DNA of 28,430 nucleotides. Source: a virus. The DNA lies in the IMG/VR virus record IMGVR_UViG_3300020411_002586, positions 1 to 28,430 of that record, one strand, 5' to 3'. Numbering within the stretch: the stretch's first letter is position 1; the number at the start of each line of letters is the position of its first letter. Below, one piece after another: positions 13,800 through 21,546 of the stretch. Both the position numbers and the translations under genes were made by a program. The notes below the pieces were generated by a model that was given only the letters and a program-made list of their open reading frames with translations, was not told the DNA's origin and did no database searches.

Positions 13800-16700
13800 A
13801 CCAAATATTAAATTTGTTGGACTGCATGCACACAGCGTGGCAGGATCAATATTCGACGCTATCGGCTATCCGCAGGCACATATGGACTTTGCATACGAGA
13901 ATGGCTGCGAAGCGTTAGCACTAACCGATCACGGTAACATGAACGGTCTCGCATATCAGGTTCTGCATGCCAAAAAGATGCAGGAAGCTGGCAAGAAGTT
14001 TAAGCCGATCTTTGGATGCGAGGCGTATTTTACGCCTTCTATTGCAGAGTGGCGAGAGGCATATGATCAAGCTATGGCTGACAAGAAGAAAGCCAGAGCG
14101 ATTAAAAAGGATGCACAGTCCGGTGCCACTGTTGAAGATGAAGGCGATAGCAAGAAAACTCAGAGTATTCTTAAGCGCCGGCGACATTTGGTTTTGTTGG
14201 CTCAGAATCAAACTGGATTAAACAACCTATTTAAGTTGGTATCGGAGTCGTATCAACCGGAGAATTTCTATCGTTATCCTCGTATTGACTATGCGCTACT
14301 GGAAAAGTATAATGAAGGCATCATTGCTTCTTCTGCTTGTCTTGGTGGGGTGTACGCAGGAAACTACTGGGAGAACAGAGATGCAGGTGACGAAGCCGTA
14401 CTCGAAGCCATGCGTGAGTCAACAAGACGTATGGTTGACATTTTTGGTGATCGCTGGTATGCCGAGATACAATGGAACAATATCAAAGAACAGCACGAAC
14501 TTAACCAGTATGTAATCAAAGTGGCCAGAGAGTTTGGGGTGCGCCTTGTTACCACTGCTGATAGTCATTATCCGAGCCCTGATGCATGGAAGGACAGAGA
14601 GCTTTACAAACGTTTAGGTTGGCTAGGAAAAGGTAGACCATCTTGGGCTGATGAAGAGTCTGAACTGCCAGAGGGTGTAGAAGAAATTGGATACGAATTA
14701 TATCCCAAGAATGGCGATCAAATGTGGGAAAGTTATAAGCTTTATTCAGAAGAACAGGGTTTTGAATATGACGACAACGTAATCCTACAGAGCATAGAAG
14801 AAACACATCATATTGCCTTTTCTCGCATTGATGACTTTTTGCCTGACAACACAGTCCGTTTGCCTGAGTTTGTTGTACCGGCTGGGTTCACTGCTACTCA
14901 AGCACTTGTGAATTATGCTCTTGAAGGATTAAAGGATAAAGGTTTGCACACTAATAAAGAGTATACAGATCGACTCAAGCTTGAGCTAAATGTTATTGAT
15001 GACCGCGGGTTCTCAAAATATTTCCTAACTATGAAATCAATTGTTGATGTGGCGACCGATATGATGCTTACAGGACCCGGCCGTGGTTCTGCAGCAGGTT
15101 CGCTGGTGGCATATGCGTTAAACATCACACAGGTCGACCCTATCAAACATGGTCTTCTGTTCTCGCGTTTCTTGCGCTCTGATGCGACAGATTATCCTGA
15201 TATTGATTATGATGTGTCAGATAGTATGGCGCTCAAAGAAAAGCTTGTCGAAATGTGGGGCGAAGATTGTGTGGCGCCAATCTCAAATTGGAATACTCTC
15301 CAACTTAAGTCGTTGATTAAAGATATTTCAAAGCTCTATAACATTCCGTTTACTGAAGCTAATACAGTAACTTCGATTATGATCCGAGAAGCCACACCAG
15401 AGGCAAAACGAAAGCATGGTATTAAGGCAGGAGTATATGCACCGACATGGGAAGAGGTTATGGAGTTCTCGCCAACTTTGACAGCCTACCTCAACAAGTA
15501 TCCGCAAGTCAAGACACACGTTGAGGGTCTAGTAGGACAGGTTCGCTCCTGTTCTCGACACGCTGGTGGTGTGGTTATCGCAGAGGACTTGGACAAGAGT
15601 ATGCCATTGATTAATTCAGGTGGTGTACGTCAAGCTCCGTGGGCCGAAGGGCAGAACGTTCGACACCTTGAGCCAATGGGATTCATTAAGTTTGATCTGC
15701 TTGGTCTCTCTACACTCAAGATGATGGAGGGTGCGATTGAACTTATCTTGAAGCGCCACTATAACATCGAACAGCCAACGTTTGCACAAATTAGAGATTA
15801 CTACGAACAAAACTTGCATCCTGACGTGATTGATTTAGAAGATCAGCAGGTCTATGAAAACATCTTTCACAAGGGCAAGTGGGCTGGCATCTTCCAGTTC
15901 ACAGAGAGTGGCGCACAAAACTTTTGCAAGCGCGCAAAGCCAAATAACATCATTGATGTCTCAGCTATCACTTCGATCTTTCGGCCCGGTCCACTATCGG
16001 CCGGTGTCGATACAGACTATGTTGAAGCCAAGGAAGCACCACACTATATTAAATATCTGTCTGACGAAGCACGCGAGATTACTGAAGAAACATTCGGGTT
16101 CCTGATTTTCCAAGAGCAGATTGCTTTGTTGGCTCACAAATTAGGCGGCTTGACACTGGACGAAGGTAACATGCTCCGTAAGGTTTTGACCAAGAAAGGC
16201 ACCGGCAAAGGCTCAGTAAAAGCTGTCCTTCATGACAAGTTTATTGCCGGATGCGCTAGCAAGGGAATACCAACAGACGAAGCACAATCATTGTGGGATA
16301 AGTTTGAGTACTTCTCAGGATATGGTTTCAATAAATCACATGCTGTATCATATTCAATTATCTCTTATCAGTGTGCGTGGCTGTTTAACTACTACCCATC
16401 TGAGTGGATTGCTGCCTTCTTGGATAAAGAGCCTGAGTCAAGAAAAGAAAAGGCTATTAACACCGCCAAGTCTTTCGGTTACAACATCGCCCCTGTGGAT
16501 TTAAATAAGTCAGGTCGTGTTTGGGAAATTGCCGCAGATAATAAGACTCTTATTCAACCGCTAACTTCAATCAAGGGCTTTGGAGACTCAGCGCTTGAAC
16601 AGATTTTGGAGCACCGACCGTTTACTGATATCGAAAACTTGCTTTTTAGGGATGAGATAACATACTCCAAGTTAAACAAGAAAGCGCTTGATGCACTGTG

Positions 16701-17217
16701 TCGCGCTGGAGCGATGGACAATCTTGTGGATGACAGATTTACTGGTCGCAAACATTTCTGGTCTGCGGCGGTCGTTGATAGACCGAAGAACAAGAAGAAG
16801 TTTGCCGAGAATATTGAGGCATATGCTCCCGAAGGTGATTTTTCCGAAGAGGAAGTTATACATTTTAAGACAGAATTAACAGGTGTATTCCCAATGAATT
16901 TAGTTATTAGCGGTGATACAATCCAGAGACTAAAAGATAAATATATACCACCAATTTCTGAATTTGATCCTGAGTTGTGTGTGTGCTGGTTCATACCCCG
17001 AAAGATTATCCCCAAGAAAACTAAGAACGGTAAAGCTTATTGGATTGTTGAAGTTATTGATTCAAACAATGAAACCGAAAAGATCAGATGCTGGGGTATT
17101 AGACCAGAAAGAGATAAGATTTTTACTAATCGACCATATATGGCCAAGTTAAAGTATGACGAGCAGTGGGGTTTCTCAACTTATGCTGTTGGTAAGACAT
17201 TTAAACTACTTGGGTAG
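13789..17217 (+). CDS. dnaE: DNA polymerase III alpha subunit (class C, DnaE type)
   Basis: 1142 residues from ATG 13789, near the length of E. coli DnaE (1160). It would be the replicative polymerase. The N-terminal PHP domain keeps HAHS (H13, H15), D23, TDHG (H48), GCEAY (E78), H133, C184 and TADSH (D258, H260), a complete set of metal-ligand positions. The polymerase core has GPGRGSAAGSLVAYAL, the catalytic DIDYD (D473, D475), HAGGVVIA, FRPGPLSAG, IFQEQIALLA and FSGYGFNKSHAVSYS. After the HhH-like region comes an OB-fold domain (TKNGKAYWIVEVID), where the protein ends, lacking most of the tau-binding tail. The upstream start at 13771 is rejected because it lies at the promoter's transcription start. 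Neither clamp nor clamp loader is in the window. Confidence 0.95.
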   Translation: MNNKPNIKFVGLHAHSVAGSIFDAIGYPQAHMDFAYENGCEALALTDHGNMNGLAYQVLHAKKMQEAGKKFKPIFGCEAYFTPSIAEWREAYDQAMADKKKARAIKKDAQSGATVEDEGDSKKTQSILKRRRHLVLLAQNQTGLNNLFKLVSESYQPENFYRYPRIDYALLEKYNEGIIASSACLGGVYAGNYWENRDAGDEAVLEAMRESTRRMVDIFGDRWYAEIQWNNIKEQHELNQYVIKVAREFGVRLVTTADSHYPSPDAWKDRELYKRLGWLGKGRPSWADEESELPEGVEEIGYELYPKNGDQMWESYKLYSEEQGFEYDDNVILQSIEETHHIAFSRIDDFLPDNTVRLPEFVVPAGFTATQALVNYALEGLKDKGLHTNKEYTDRLKLELNVIDDRGFSKYFLTMKSIVDVATDMMLTGPGRGSAAGSLVAYALNITQVDPIKHGLLFSRFLRSDATDYPDIDYDVSDSMALKEKLVEMWGEDCVAPISNWNTLQLKSLIKDISKLYNIPFTEANTVTSIMIREATPEAKRKHGIKAGVYAPTWEEVMEFSPTLTAYLNKYPQVKTHVEGLVGQVRSCSRHAGGVVIAEDLDKSMPLINSGGVRQAPWAEGQNVRHLEPMGFIKFDLLGLSTLKMMEGAIELILKRHYNIEQPTFAQIRDYYEQNLHPDVIDLEDQQVYENIFHKGKWAGIFQFTESGAQNFCKRAKPNNIIDVSAITSIFRPGPLSAGVDTDYVEAKEAPHYIKYLSDEAREITEETFGFLIFQEQIALLAHKLGGLTLDEGNMLRKVLTKKGTGKGSVKAVLHDKFIAGCASKGIPTDEAQSLWDKFEYFSGYGFNKSHAVSYSIISYQCAWLFNYYPSEWIAAFLDKEPESRKEKAINTAKSFGYNIAPVDLNKSGRVWEIAADNKTLIQPLTSIKGFGDSALEQILEHRPFTDIENLLFRDEITYSKLNKKALDALCRAGAMDNLVDDRFTGRKHFWSAAVVDRPKNKKKFAENIEAYAPEGDFSEEEVIHFKTELTGVFPMNLVISGDTIQRLKDKYIPPISEFDPELCVCWFIPRKIIPKKTKNGKAYWIVEVIDSNNETEKIRCWGIRPERDKIFTNRPYMAKLKYDEQWGFSTYAVGKTFKLLG

Positions 17218-17243
17218 GCTAATTATAGCACGGAGTTTATCAC

Positions 17244-17945
17244 GTGCGCGCATCTAATTTATTAAAATGGAAAAGAACATTGAACGAGCTTAGATTTAAG
17301 CATAGCGAACTTGAATTTATCGAAGACATTAATGAATCACATGCGCAAGAGTTTCAAATGTATCTAGAAGACTATTGTAGAGCCAAAGATGTTGACTTGG
17401 AAGATTTAAACAAAAACCTATTGGCAGCGCAGGCACTAAAAATAAAGGAACACCAGCCTGAAAGTGAAAAAATTAGTTTACCCGACACTCGAATCGATGA
17501 AGATGGGGCACTCGTTGTACAACACAAAGCTGAAGGTGCAGAAAAAGAAGATGATGTAATAGATGAAGATGCTAAAGAATTGGCGGATGCATTTACAAAA
17601 CTTTTCAAACAAATAGCCCTTTACTTGCATCCGGATCGACTACAAAATTTATCTGATGATGAAAAAACAGAAAGACTTGAATTATTTAAAGAAGCACAAG
17701 CAGCTTTAAAGAACGAAAAATATTATTTTCTTTTGGACCTCTCAGAAAGATTTGGTGTCAGGACACCTAAAAATTACAAACAACAGACAAGATGGATGAA
17801 AACTAAAATTAATGATCTTGACTCGCAGATTGAAAAAGAGAAAATAACCTATAACTATAAGTTTGCTGAATGCGAAACTGAAGAAGATAGAGAGCGCCTA
17901 ATGAGAAATTTTATATATCAAGTTTTTAAGGTTCATGTTGAATAA
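17244..17945 (+). CDS. J-domain (DnaJ-like) protein
   Basis: 233 residues from GTG 17244, with CGGAG 8 bases upstream. The N-terminal 110 residues are acidic and coiled-coil-like. A J-domain-like segment follows at about 112-172: LFKQIALYLHPDRLQNLSDD, with the invariant HPD at 129-131, then a helix with KEAQAALKNEKYYFLLDL, matching J-domain helix III. The domain is internal, not N-terminal, and the usual helix I is only partly recognisable. A long charged helix ends the protein. J proteins stimulate Hsp70 ATPase, and here it might redirect host DnaK to phage proteins. It immediately follows dnaE, which suggests co-expression with replication functions. Confidence 0.7.
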   Translation: MRASNLLKWKRTLNELRFKHSELEFIEDINESHAQEFQMYLEDYCRAKDVDLEDLNKNLLAAQALKIKEHQPESEKISLPDTRIDEDGALVVQHKAEGAEKEDDVIDEDAKELADAFTKLFKQIALYLHPDRLQNLSDDEKTERLELFKEAQAALKNEKYYFLLDLSERFGVRTPKNYKQQTRWMKTKINDLDSQIEKEKITYNYKFAECETEEDRERLMRNFIYQVFKVHVE

Positions 17946-17949
17946 ATAC

Positions 17950-17978
17950 TTGACACCCGCTTCATTCGTTGTTATAAT
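17950..17978 (+). promoter_or_regulatory. Perfect extended -10 promoter for the small-gene operon
   Basis: TTGACA (17950-17955), 17 bases, TATAAT (17973-17978) with TG at the extended position. Its last 14 bases, TTCGTTGTTATAAT, are identical to those of the promoter at 22209-22237. The gene start at 18003 has an AGGAGGG site and a leader of about 18 bases. Confidence 0.85.
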
Positions 17979-18002
17979 ATTAGAGTAAATCAGGAGGGCC
18001 AC

Positions 18003-18254
18003 ATGGCAACATCAAACAATCAGAAAAAGCAGTACGTTAAAGAGTACATTCGTTCACTCAAAGCCATCGAAGACTGCATCGAACCTTATCAAGAGCAGAA
18101 ACGTGAATTACGTTCCGAGTTCCGCAATAATGGTTGGCTAAACACAGACGAAATTCGAGCAGCAGTAAAGGCTTACAGGCTGTTCAAGGGTAAAGTAAAC
18201 ATCGATGAAGTTGTTGAAAACTTTGATATTATTTCCGAGGGCTCGAATGAATAA
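18003..18254 (+). CDS. Small conserved phage protein, GapR-like in outline
   Basis: 83 residues with the first AGGAGGG ribosome site of the operon. It is one long charged helix (KEYIRSLKAIEDCIEPYQEQKRELRSEF), a turn at NNGWL, then AAVKAYRLFKG and an acidic tail. Alternating helices with a basic, Glu/Gln/Arg-rich centre recall the nucleoid protein GapR (DUF2312), but I cannot establish homology. It is the first gene of a run of small overlapping genes, and its last 8 bases overlap the next. Confidence 0.5.
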   Translation: MATSNNQKKQYVKEYIRSLKAIEDCIEPYQEQKRELRSEFRNNGWLNTDEIRAAVKAYRLFKGKVNIDEVVENFDIISEGSNE

Positions 18255-18441
18255 ACTAACTAAGAAAAACATGCAACTATGGACGCCGGGCGAAGTAGCT
18301 CGTTTTTACAGCTGCTCTGTGGGCACTGTTGCGCAATGGCGCAAGGAAGGCAAGATCCCGTGCATTCTGCTGACCACGGGAGATTTTCGTTATGAGATTG
18401 AAGCAGTCCGCGATGCAATGGAGGTAGGCCGCAATGAATAA
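18247..18441 (+). CDS. MerR/excisionase-type helix-turn-helix protein
   Basis: 64 residues from ATG 18247. An upstream in-frame start at 18205 is rejected because it lies inside the previous gene, while 18247 has GAGGG 7 bases before it. The core LWTPGEVARFYSCSVGTVAQWRKEG followed by a small wing ending in ILLTTGDFRYEIEAV matches the winged helix-turn-helix of the MerR/Xis (HTH_17) superfamily. Such short proteins bind DNA as regulators or recombination directionality factors. No integrase is nearby and the phage appears lytic, so a transcriptional regulator is more likely. It overlaps both neighbours. Confidence 0.65.
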   Translation: MNKLTKKNMQLWTPGEVARFYSCSVGTVAQWRKEGKIPCILLTTGDFRYEIEAVRDAMEVGRNE

Positions 18442-18907
18442 AGCTACTCAGCAGTTAATGTTTAGCTCTAAAACTGATGAGTGGGCTACACCGCAAGAGT
18501 TTTTTGATAAACTTAACTGGCGCTTTGGACCTTTTGACTTGGACCCTTGCGCCAACCCACACAATACTAAGTGTGCTAATTTTTTTACTGAAGCCGAAGA
18601 TGGGCTTAGTAAAAACTGGGAAGGCTTCACTACATTTGTCAATCCTCCTTATGGGCGCGGAATCGATAAGTGGATTAAGAAAGCCTTTGATGAATCCCGC
18701 AAGGAACAAACCCGTGTGGTGATGTTAATACCAGCTAGAACTGATACAAAATATTGGCATCAATATGTAATGCGTGCAGATGAGGTGTATTTTTTGAAAG
18801 GACGTTTAAAGTTTGGAGATTGCGATAATTCAGCACCATTTCCGTCAGCGGTTGTTGTCTTTGATGGCACGAATCAAAGACAAATATTTGGAGCGATGAA
18901 CAGATGA
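18434..18907 (+). CDS. Phage DNA N6-adenine methyltransferase (pfam05869 type)
   Basis: 157 residues, the size of the short phage Dam family (DNA N-6-adenine-methyltransferase, PF05869). Key segments: TDEWATPQEFFDKLN near the start, FDLDPCANPHN (34-44, AdoMet-pocket region), the catalytic NPPYGRGIDKWI (70-81), then MLIPARTDTKYWHQY and GRLKFG. The motif order and short length differ from the D12 enzyme at 2689, so the phage carries two unrelated adenine methyltransferases. It overlaps the HTH gene by 8 bases and the next gene by 4 (ATGA). Confidence 0.88.
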   Translation: MNKATQQLMFSSKTDEWATPQEFFDKLNWRFGPFDLDPCANPHNTKCANFFTEAEDGLSKNWEGFTTFVNPPYGRGIDKWIKKAFDESRKEQTRVVMLIPARTDTKYWHQYVMRADEVYFLKGRLKFGDCDNSAPFPSAVVVFDGTNQRQIFGAMNR

Positions 18908-19167
18908 ATAGAAAACAACGACGCGCATTAAACAAACATATGGGAAAAGATGCGACCGAAAGCATGTCGCAAAAAATTTCTCAGTTTGGCAAGCTCCCCC
19001 AACAGTGTACTACTTGTGAAAAAGAGTTTGACAAGAAAGATAAAGATATGGTACAATCATGGTCGGTTGTTGTTAAGCAAGAAGTCGTTAGACTTTTTTG
19101 CCCTGACTGTATACAAAAAACAAAGGAGGCTATAGAATATGTCAGTAGAGAGAATAGATCGGAATAG
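18904..19167 (+). CDS. Zinc-ribbon small protein
   Basis: 87 residues starting in the ATGA overlap with the methyltransferase. The N-terminus MNRKQRRALNKHMGK is strongly basic. Two CxxC knuckles follow, C35-TT-C38 and C66-PD-C69, separated by a strand of hydrophobic residues, the layout of a four-cysteine zinc ribbon. Basic-tail zinc-ribbon peptides like this are common in T4-related marine phages with unknown function. Its last 29 bases overlap the thioredoxin gene. Confidence 0.65.
   Translation: MNRKQRRALNKHMGKDATESMSQKISQFGKLPQQCTTCEKEFDKKDKDMVQSWSVVVKQEVVRLFCPDCIQKTKEAIEYVSRENRSE
19028..19057 (+). promoter_or_regulatory. Possible internal promoter before thioredoxin
   Basis: TTGACA (19028-19033), 18-base spacer, TACAAT (19052-19057; 5 of 6), within the zinc-ribbon gene and about 80 bases ahead of the thioredoxin start. 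This could be coincidence in coding sequence. Confidence 0.3.
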
Positions 19168-19507
19168 CGTCAAGAAAATTCTTGATGGTTATGTTAAGGA
19201 TAGACATTCAGTTGTTATAAAATTCTATGCATCATCTTGTGGTTATTGTCACAATTTGGCGCCATTTTTCAAGCAATTGTCGGAAACATATGATGATATA
19301 AATTTTTATGCATTTAATATGGAGGATGGTGATGGCTTTGAGCAAAAGTACAATTTTGAGGGAGTTCCTACGATTTGTCACGTAAGCACCAATGGTAAGC
19401 GAACAAAAGTAAATTTTGTGCCCGAGCCTGATGAACCAGATGGCGGCGACGATGGCACGTGGTACCACCCACAAGAGCTAGTAAAATTCATCGAACAACA
19501 CAAATAG
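19139..19507 (+). CDS. Thioredoxin-like protein
   Basis: 122 residues, thioredoxin length with an extra acidic insert. The active site is C34-GY-C37 in FYASSCGYCHNLAPF, close to the protein-disulphide-isomerase type CGHC. The cis-proline loop is GVPTI (75-79) as in thioredoxins. A glycine/aspartate insertion (PDEPDGGDDG) precedes the last helix. It probably re-reduces the class II ribonucleotide reductase encoded at 8629 or other phage enzymes. An AAAGGAGG site (19122-19129) precedes the ATG inside the upstream gene. Confidence 0.88.
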   Translation: MSVERIDRNSVKKILDGYVKDRHSVVIKFYASSCGYCHNLAPFFKQLSETYDDINFYAFNMEDGDGFEQKYNFEGVPTICHVSTNGKRTKVNFVPEPDEPDGGDDGTWYHPQELVKFIEQHK

Positions 19508-19515
19508 GAGGTACG

Positions 19516-19860
19516 ATGGCATCATTAAAAAATCTTGAAGCAGCATTATTAACACTGCAAGCGCAAGCATTAAAGCATTACGGCGCTATTGAAATATTAA
19601 TTAATAATCCTGTTGGCTTAGCCGAACATACTGACTACGCTGACGAGATTATTAAGCACGCTAAGGCACTTTCTGAGTGTGAAGAAGCTTACGGCTCTTT
19701 GCAAAAGCATTTTGTACCAAAGCCACCACCGGTCACACAAACTGAGCCAAGACCTGTACAAGAGGGCGCAGCTGTTATAACCCCTGAAAACTCTCCTACC
19801 ATGAAGAGGACGCTGCAGCGCGTAGCTAAAAAAAAGAAGAAGGAACTAAAGAATGATTGA
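19516..19860 (+). CDS. Hypothetical protein, helical with basic tail
   Basis: 114 residues from ATG 19516, directly after AGGAGGT. An upstream in-frame start (19459) is rejected because it lies in the thioredoxin gene and lacks a site. Residues 1-65 are two amphipathic helices (LKNLEAALLTLQAQALKHYG). A Pro/Thr/Glu linker (VPKPPPVTQTEPRPVQEG) follows, then a basic tail ending [10 protein letters not shown]. No family recognised. The linker and lysine tail suggest a nucleic-acid-contacting adaptor. It overlaps the IMPDH-like gene by 8 bases. Confidence 0.6.
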   Translation: MASLKNLEAALLTLQAQALKHYGAIEILINNPVGLAEHTDYADEIIKHAKALSECEEAYGSLQKHFVPKPPPVTQTEPRPVQEGAAVITPENSPTMKRTLQRVAKKKKKELKND

Positions 19861-20887
19861 TAATGAAGCATTAACGTACGACGACGTTTTACTGCAACCC
19901 CAATATTCTAATATTCGCTCAAGAAGAGAAATCAATATTGGCACCGCATTTAAGAAAGATGTTAATTTGTCTTTGCCAATTATATCTTCTCCAATGGATA
20001 CCATCACTGGCGGCACTATGGCTGCGACTATGGCCAAGGCAGGTGGTGTTGGTATTATCCATCGCTATAACACTATTGAAAGTCAGGTTCTTGAAGTTAT
20101 ACGCGCATATGAGTTGTGTCCTGATGACAATATTATAATTGGTGCTGCAGTTGGAGTTACCGGTGATTATTTTGAGAGAGCAAAGGCGCTTATTAGTGCT
20201 GGTGTTGATGTGCTATGCATTGACGTGGCACATGGACACCATATACTTATGAAGGAGGCTTTGATTGACATTAGAGCACTTGCCCCGGCTTTGCACATCA
20301 TGGCCGGCAACGTTGCAACTTTACAAGGAGTCAATGATTTAGCTGATTGGGGAGCTGATTCGGTCCGCTGTAATATTGGCGGTGGCTCTATTTGCTCAAC
20401 TAGAATTCAAACAGGTCATGGAATCCCTGGGCTCCAAACTATTTTTGAATGTGCCAAAACCGATCGTGATGTTGCAATCATTGCCGATGGCGGCATTAGA
20501 AACTCTGGCGACGTTGTTAAAGCTTTAGCTGCCGGCGCAGATGCAGTTATGTGTGGTTCTCTTTTATCTGGTACATCTGAAACTCCCGGGAATGTATTTG
20601 AAGACCAAGACGGGTTTAAATATAAAACATACCGAGGTATGGCATCTAAAGAAGCCCAAATGAAGTGGCGCGGAACTTACTCATCTTTTGAGGGCGTTGC
20701 CAGTCAGGTTCCATTTCGAGGTGGTGTAGGTCCGTTGCTGGAAGACTTGGAAAGAGGACTACGTTCAGGATTTTCATATTCTGGCGCTAGAAATATGTCT
20801 GAGTTACGTTCCAAAGCTGTTTTTGTCAGACAGACCCCAGCCGGCTTCGGTGAAAGCAAAACTCACATTAATACTAGGAAGTGGTAG
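19853..20887 (+). CDS. IMP dehydrogenase / GMP reductase family enzyme without CBS domains
   Basis: 344 residues forming a TIM barrel: [17 protein letters not shown] (8-24), SSPMDTITG (45-53), [17 protein letters not shown], the catalytic Cys loop [11 protein letters not shown] with C181, the phosphate-binding [20 protein letters not shown], and the flap region [10 protein letters not shown]. The family includes IMPDH, which converts IMP to XMP for GTP synthesis, and GMP reductase. The length without the CBS insert fits GMP reductase or a trimmed IMPDH; the SRREI and SSPMDT segments are shared by both. Which reaction it performs cannot be settled by eye. Either would remodel purine pools for phage DNA synthesis. 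Confidence 0.85.
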   Translation: MIDNEALTYDDVLLQPQYSNIRSRREINIGTAFKKDVNLSLPIISSPMDTITGGTMAATMAKAGGVGIIHRYNTIESQVLEVIRAYELCPDDNIIIGAAVGVTGDYFERAKALISAGVDVLCIDVAHGHHILMKEALIDIRALAPALHIMAGNVATLQGVNDLADWGADSVRCNIGGGSICSTRIQTGHGIPGLQTIFECAKTDRDVAIIADGGIRNSGDVVKALAAGADAVMCGSLLSGTSETPGNVFEDQDGFKYKTYRGMASKEAQMKWRGTYSSFEGVASQVPFRGGVGPLLEDLERGLRSGFSYSGARNMSELRSKAVFVRQTPAGFGESKTHINTRKW

Positions 20888-21228
20888 TGTCTAACGAATT
20901 CGATAATTATGGCAACGATGTGAAGCGAATAGTATTTAATGTGACGGATCACGAACACGCTAAACTTATAGTGCGCCTACGACACAATTCGTTAACTCAA
21001 TCTGAGTTTTTTCGAGCAGTTATAAGCGGCGTTAATGATAATGACGAAAATATCTTAAACTTTATCAACACATGCGTTGCGGAAAAGCAATCATTAAATA
21101 AATCAAGATTGAAAAAAAACAATACATTAATATCTAAAGGTAAAAAGCTTTCGGAAAATTTTGGTTTTGAAGATGATGAGATCGAGGACATATTTGATTT
21201 AATAGCGCAAGAGCACCCTGACCTATGA
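20887..21228 (+). CDS. Conserved phage protein with possible ribbon-helix-helix core
   Basis: 113 residues from GTG 20887, which shares one base with the IMPDH-like stop and has AGGA 8 bases upstream; a GTG 6 bases earlier is also in frame. Residues 12-48 (RIVFNVTDHEHAKLIVRLR, then SLTQSEFFRAVISG) have the strand, helix, helix outline of a ribbon-helix-helix DNA-binding unit. The rest is basic then very acidic (FGFEDDEIEDIFDL). Proteins of this pattern occur in T4-related marine phages. Function unknown. It overlaps the sigma-like gene (ATGA) and is probably co-regulated with it. Confidence 0.55.
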   Translation: MSNEFDNYGNDVKRIVFNVTDHEHAKLIVRLRHNSLTQSEFFRAVISGVNDNDENILNFINTCVAEKQSLNKSRLKKNNTLISKGKKLSENFGFEDDEIEDIFDLIAQEHPDL

Positions 21229-21473
21229 CAAAAGATGGATTAAATAAATGTGCTAGACAGTGCATTATCGATAAAAAACCATGCACAAACAACGCTTGCC
21301 GTCATTTTATTGACTATCCAAAGGAATATAACTGTGTTTTAGTAACTGTGTATGAGCATGGCAATTTAACTTTAAGAGAAGTAGCCGAGCGAATCGGTGT
21401 TTCATTTGCAAGGATTAAGCAGATTGAGAGTAAGGCTTTGGCTAAACTAAAAAAGAGTGACTTAGCACTTTGA
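21225..21473 (+). CDS. Sigma-region-4-like transcription regulator with Cys cluster
   Basis: 82 residues. The C-terminal half, NLTLREVAERIGVSFARIKQ followed by IESKALAKLKK, is a close match to sigma70 region 4.2, the helix-turn-helix that contacts the -35 box. Regions 2 and 3 are absent, so it cannot act alone as a full sigma factor. The N-terminal half has C9, C13, C20, C25 (CTNNACRHF) and C37, resembling a metal-binding knuckle. Similar short Cys-plus-region-4 proteins are known to me from Deltaproteobacteria. It may modulate host RNA polymerase at phage promoters, and the next gene lacks a good sigma70 promoter. It starts in the ATGA overlap with the preceding gene. Confidence 0.7.
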   Translation: MTKDGLNKCARQCIIDKKPCTNNACRHFIDYPKEYNCVLVTVYEHGNLTLREVAERIGVSFARIKQIESKALAKLKKSDLAL

Positions 21474-21497
21474 TTAATATTTTAGGTCATTTATACA
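21470..21497 (+). promoter_or_regulatory. Weak promoter candidate before the acidic protein
   Basis: TTGATT (21470-21475), 16 bases, TATACA (21492-21497). Each hexamer matches consensus at 4 of 6. This AT-rich 73-base gap has no hairpin and ends in AAGGAG. Expression may rely on read-through or a phage-modified polymerase. Confidence 0.25.
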
Positions 21498-21546
21498 AAT
21501 TATTTACTATTTAAGTTTGAGTTTATTTTTTTAAGGAGATTTCACA

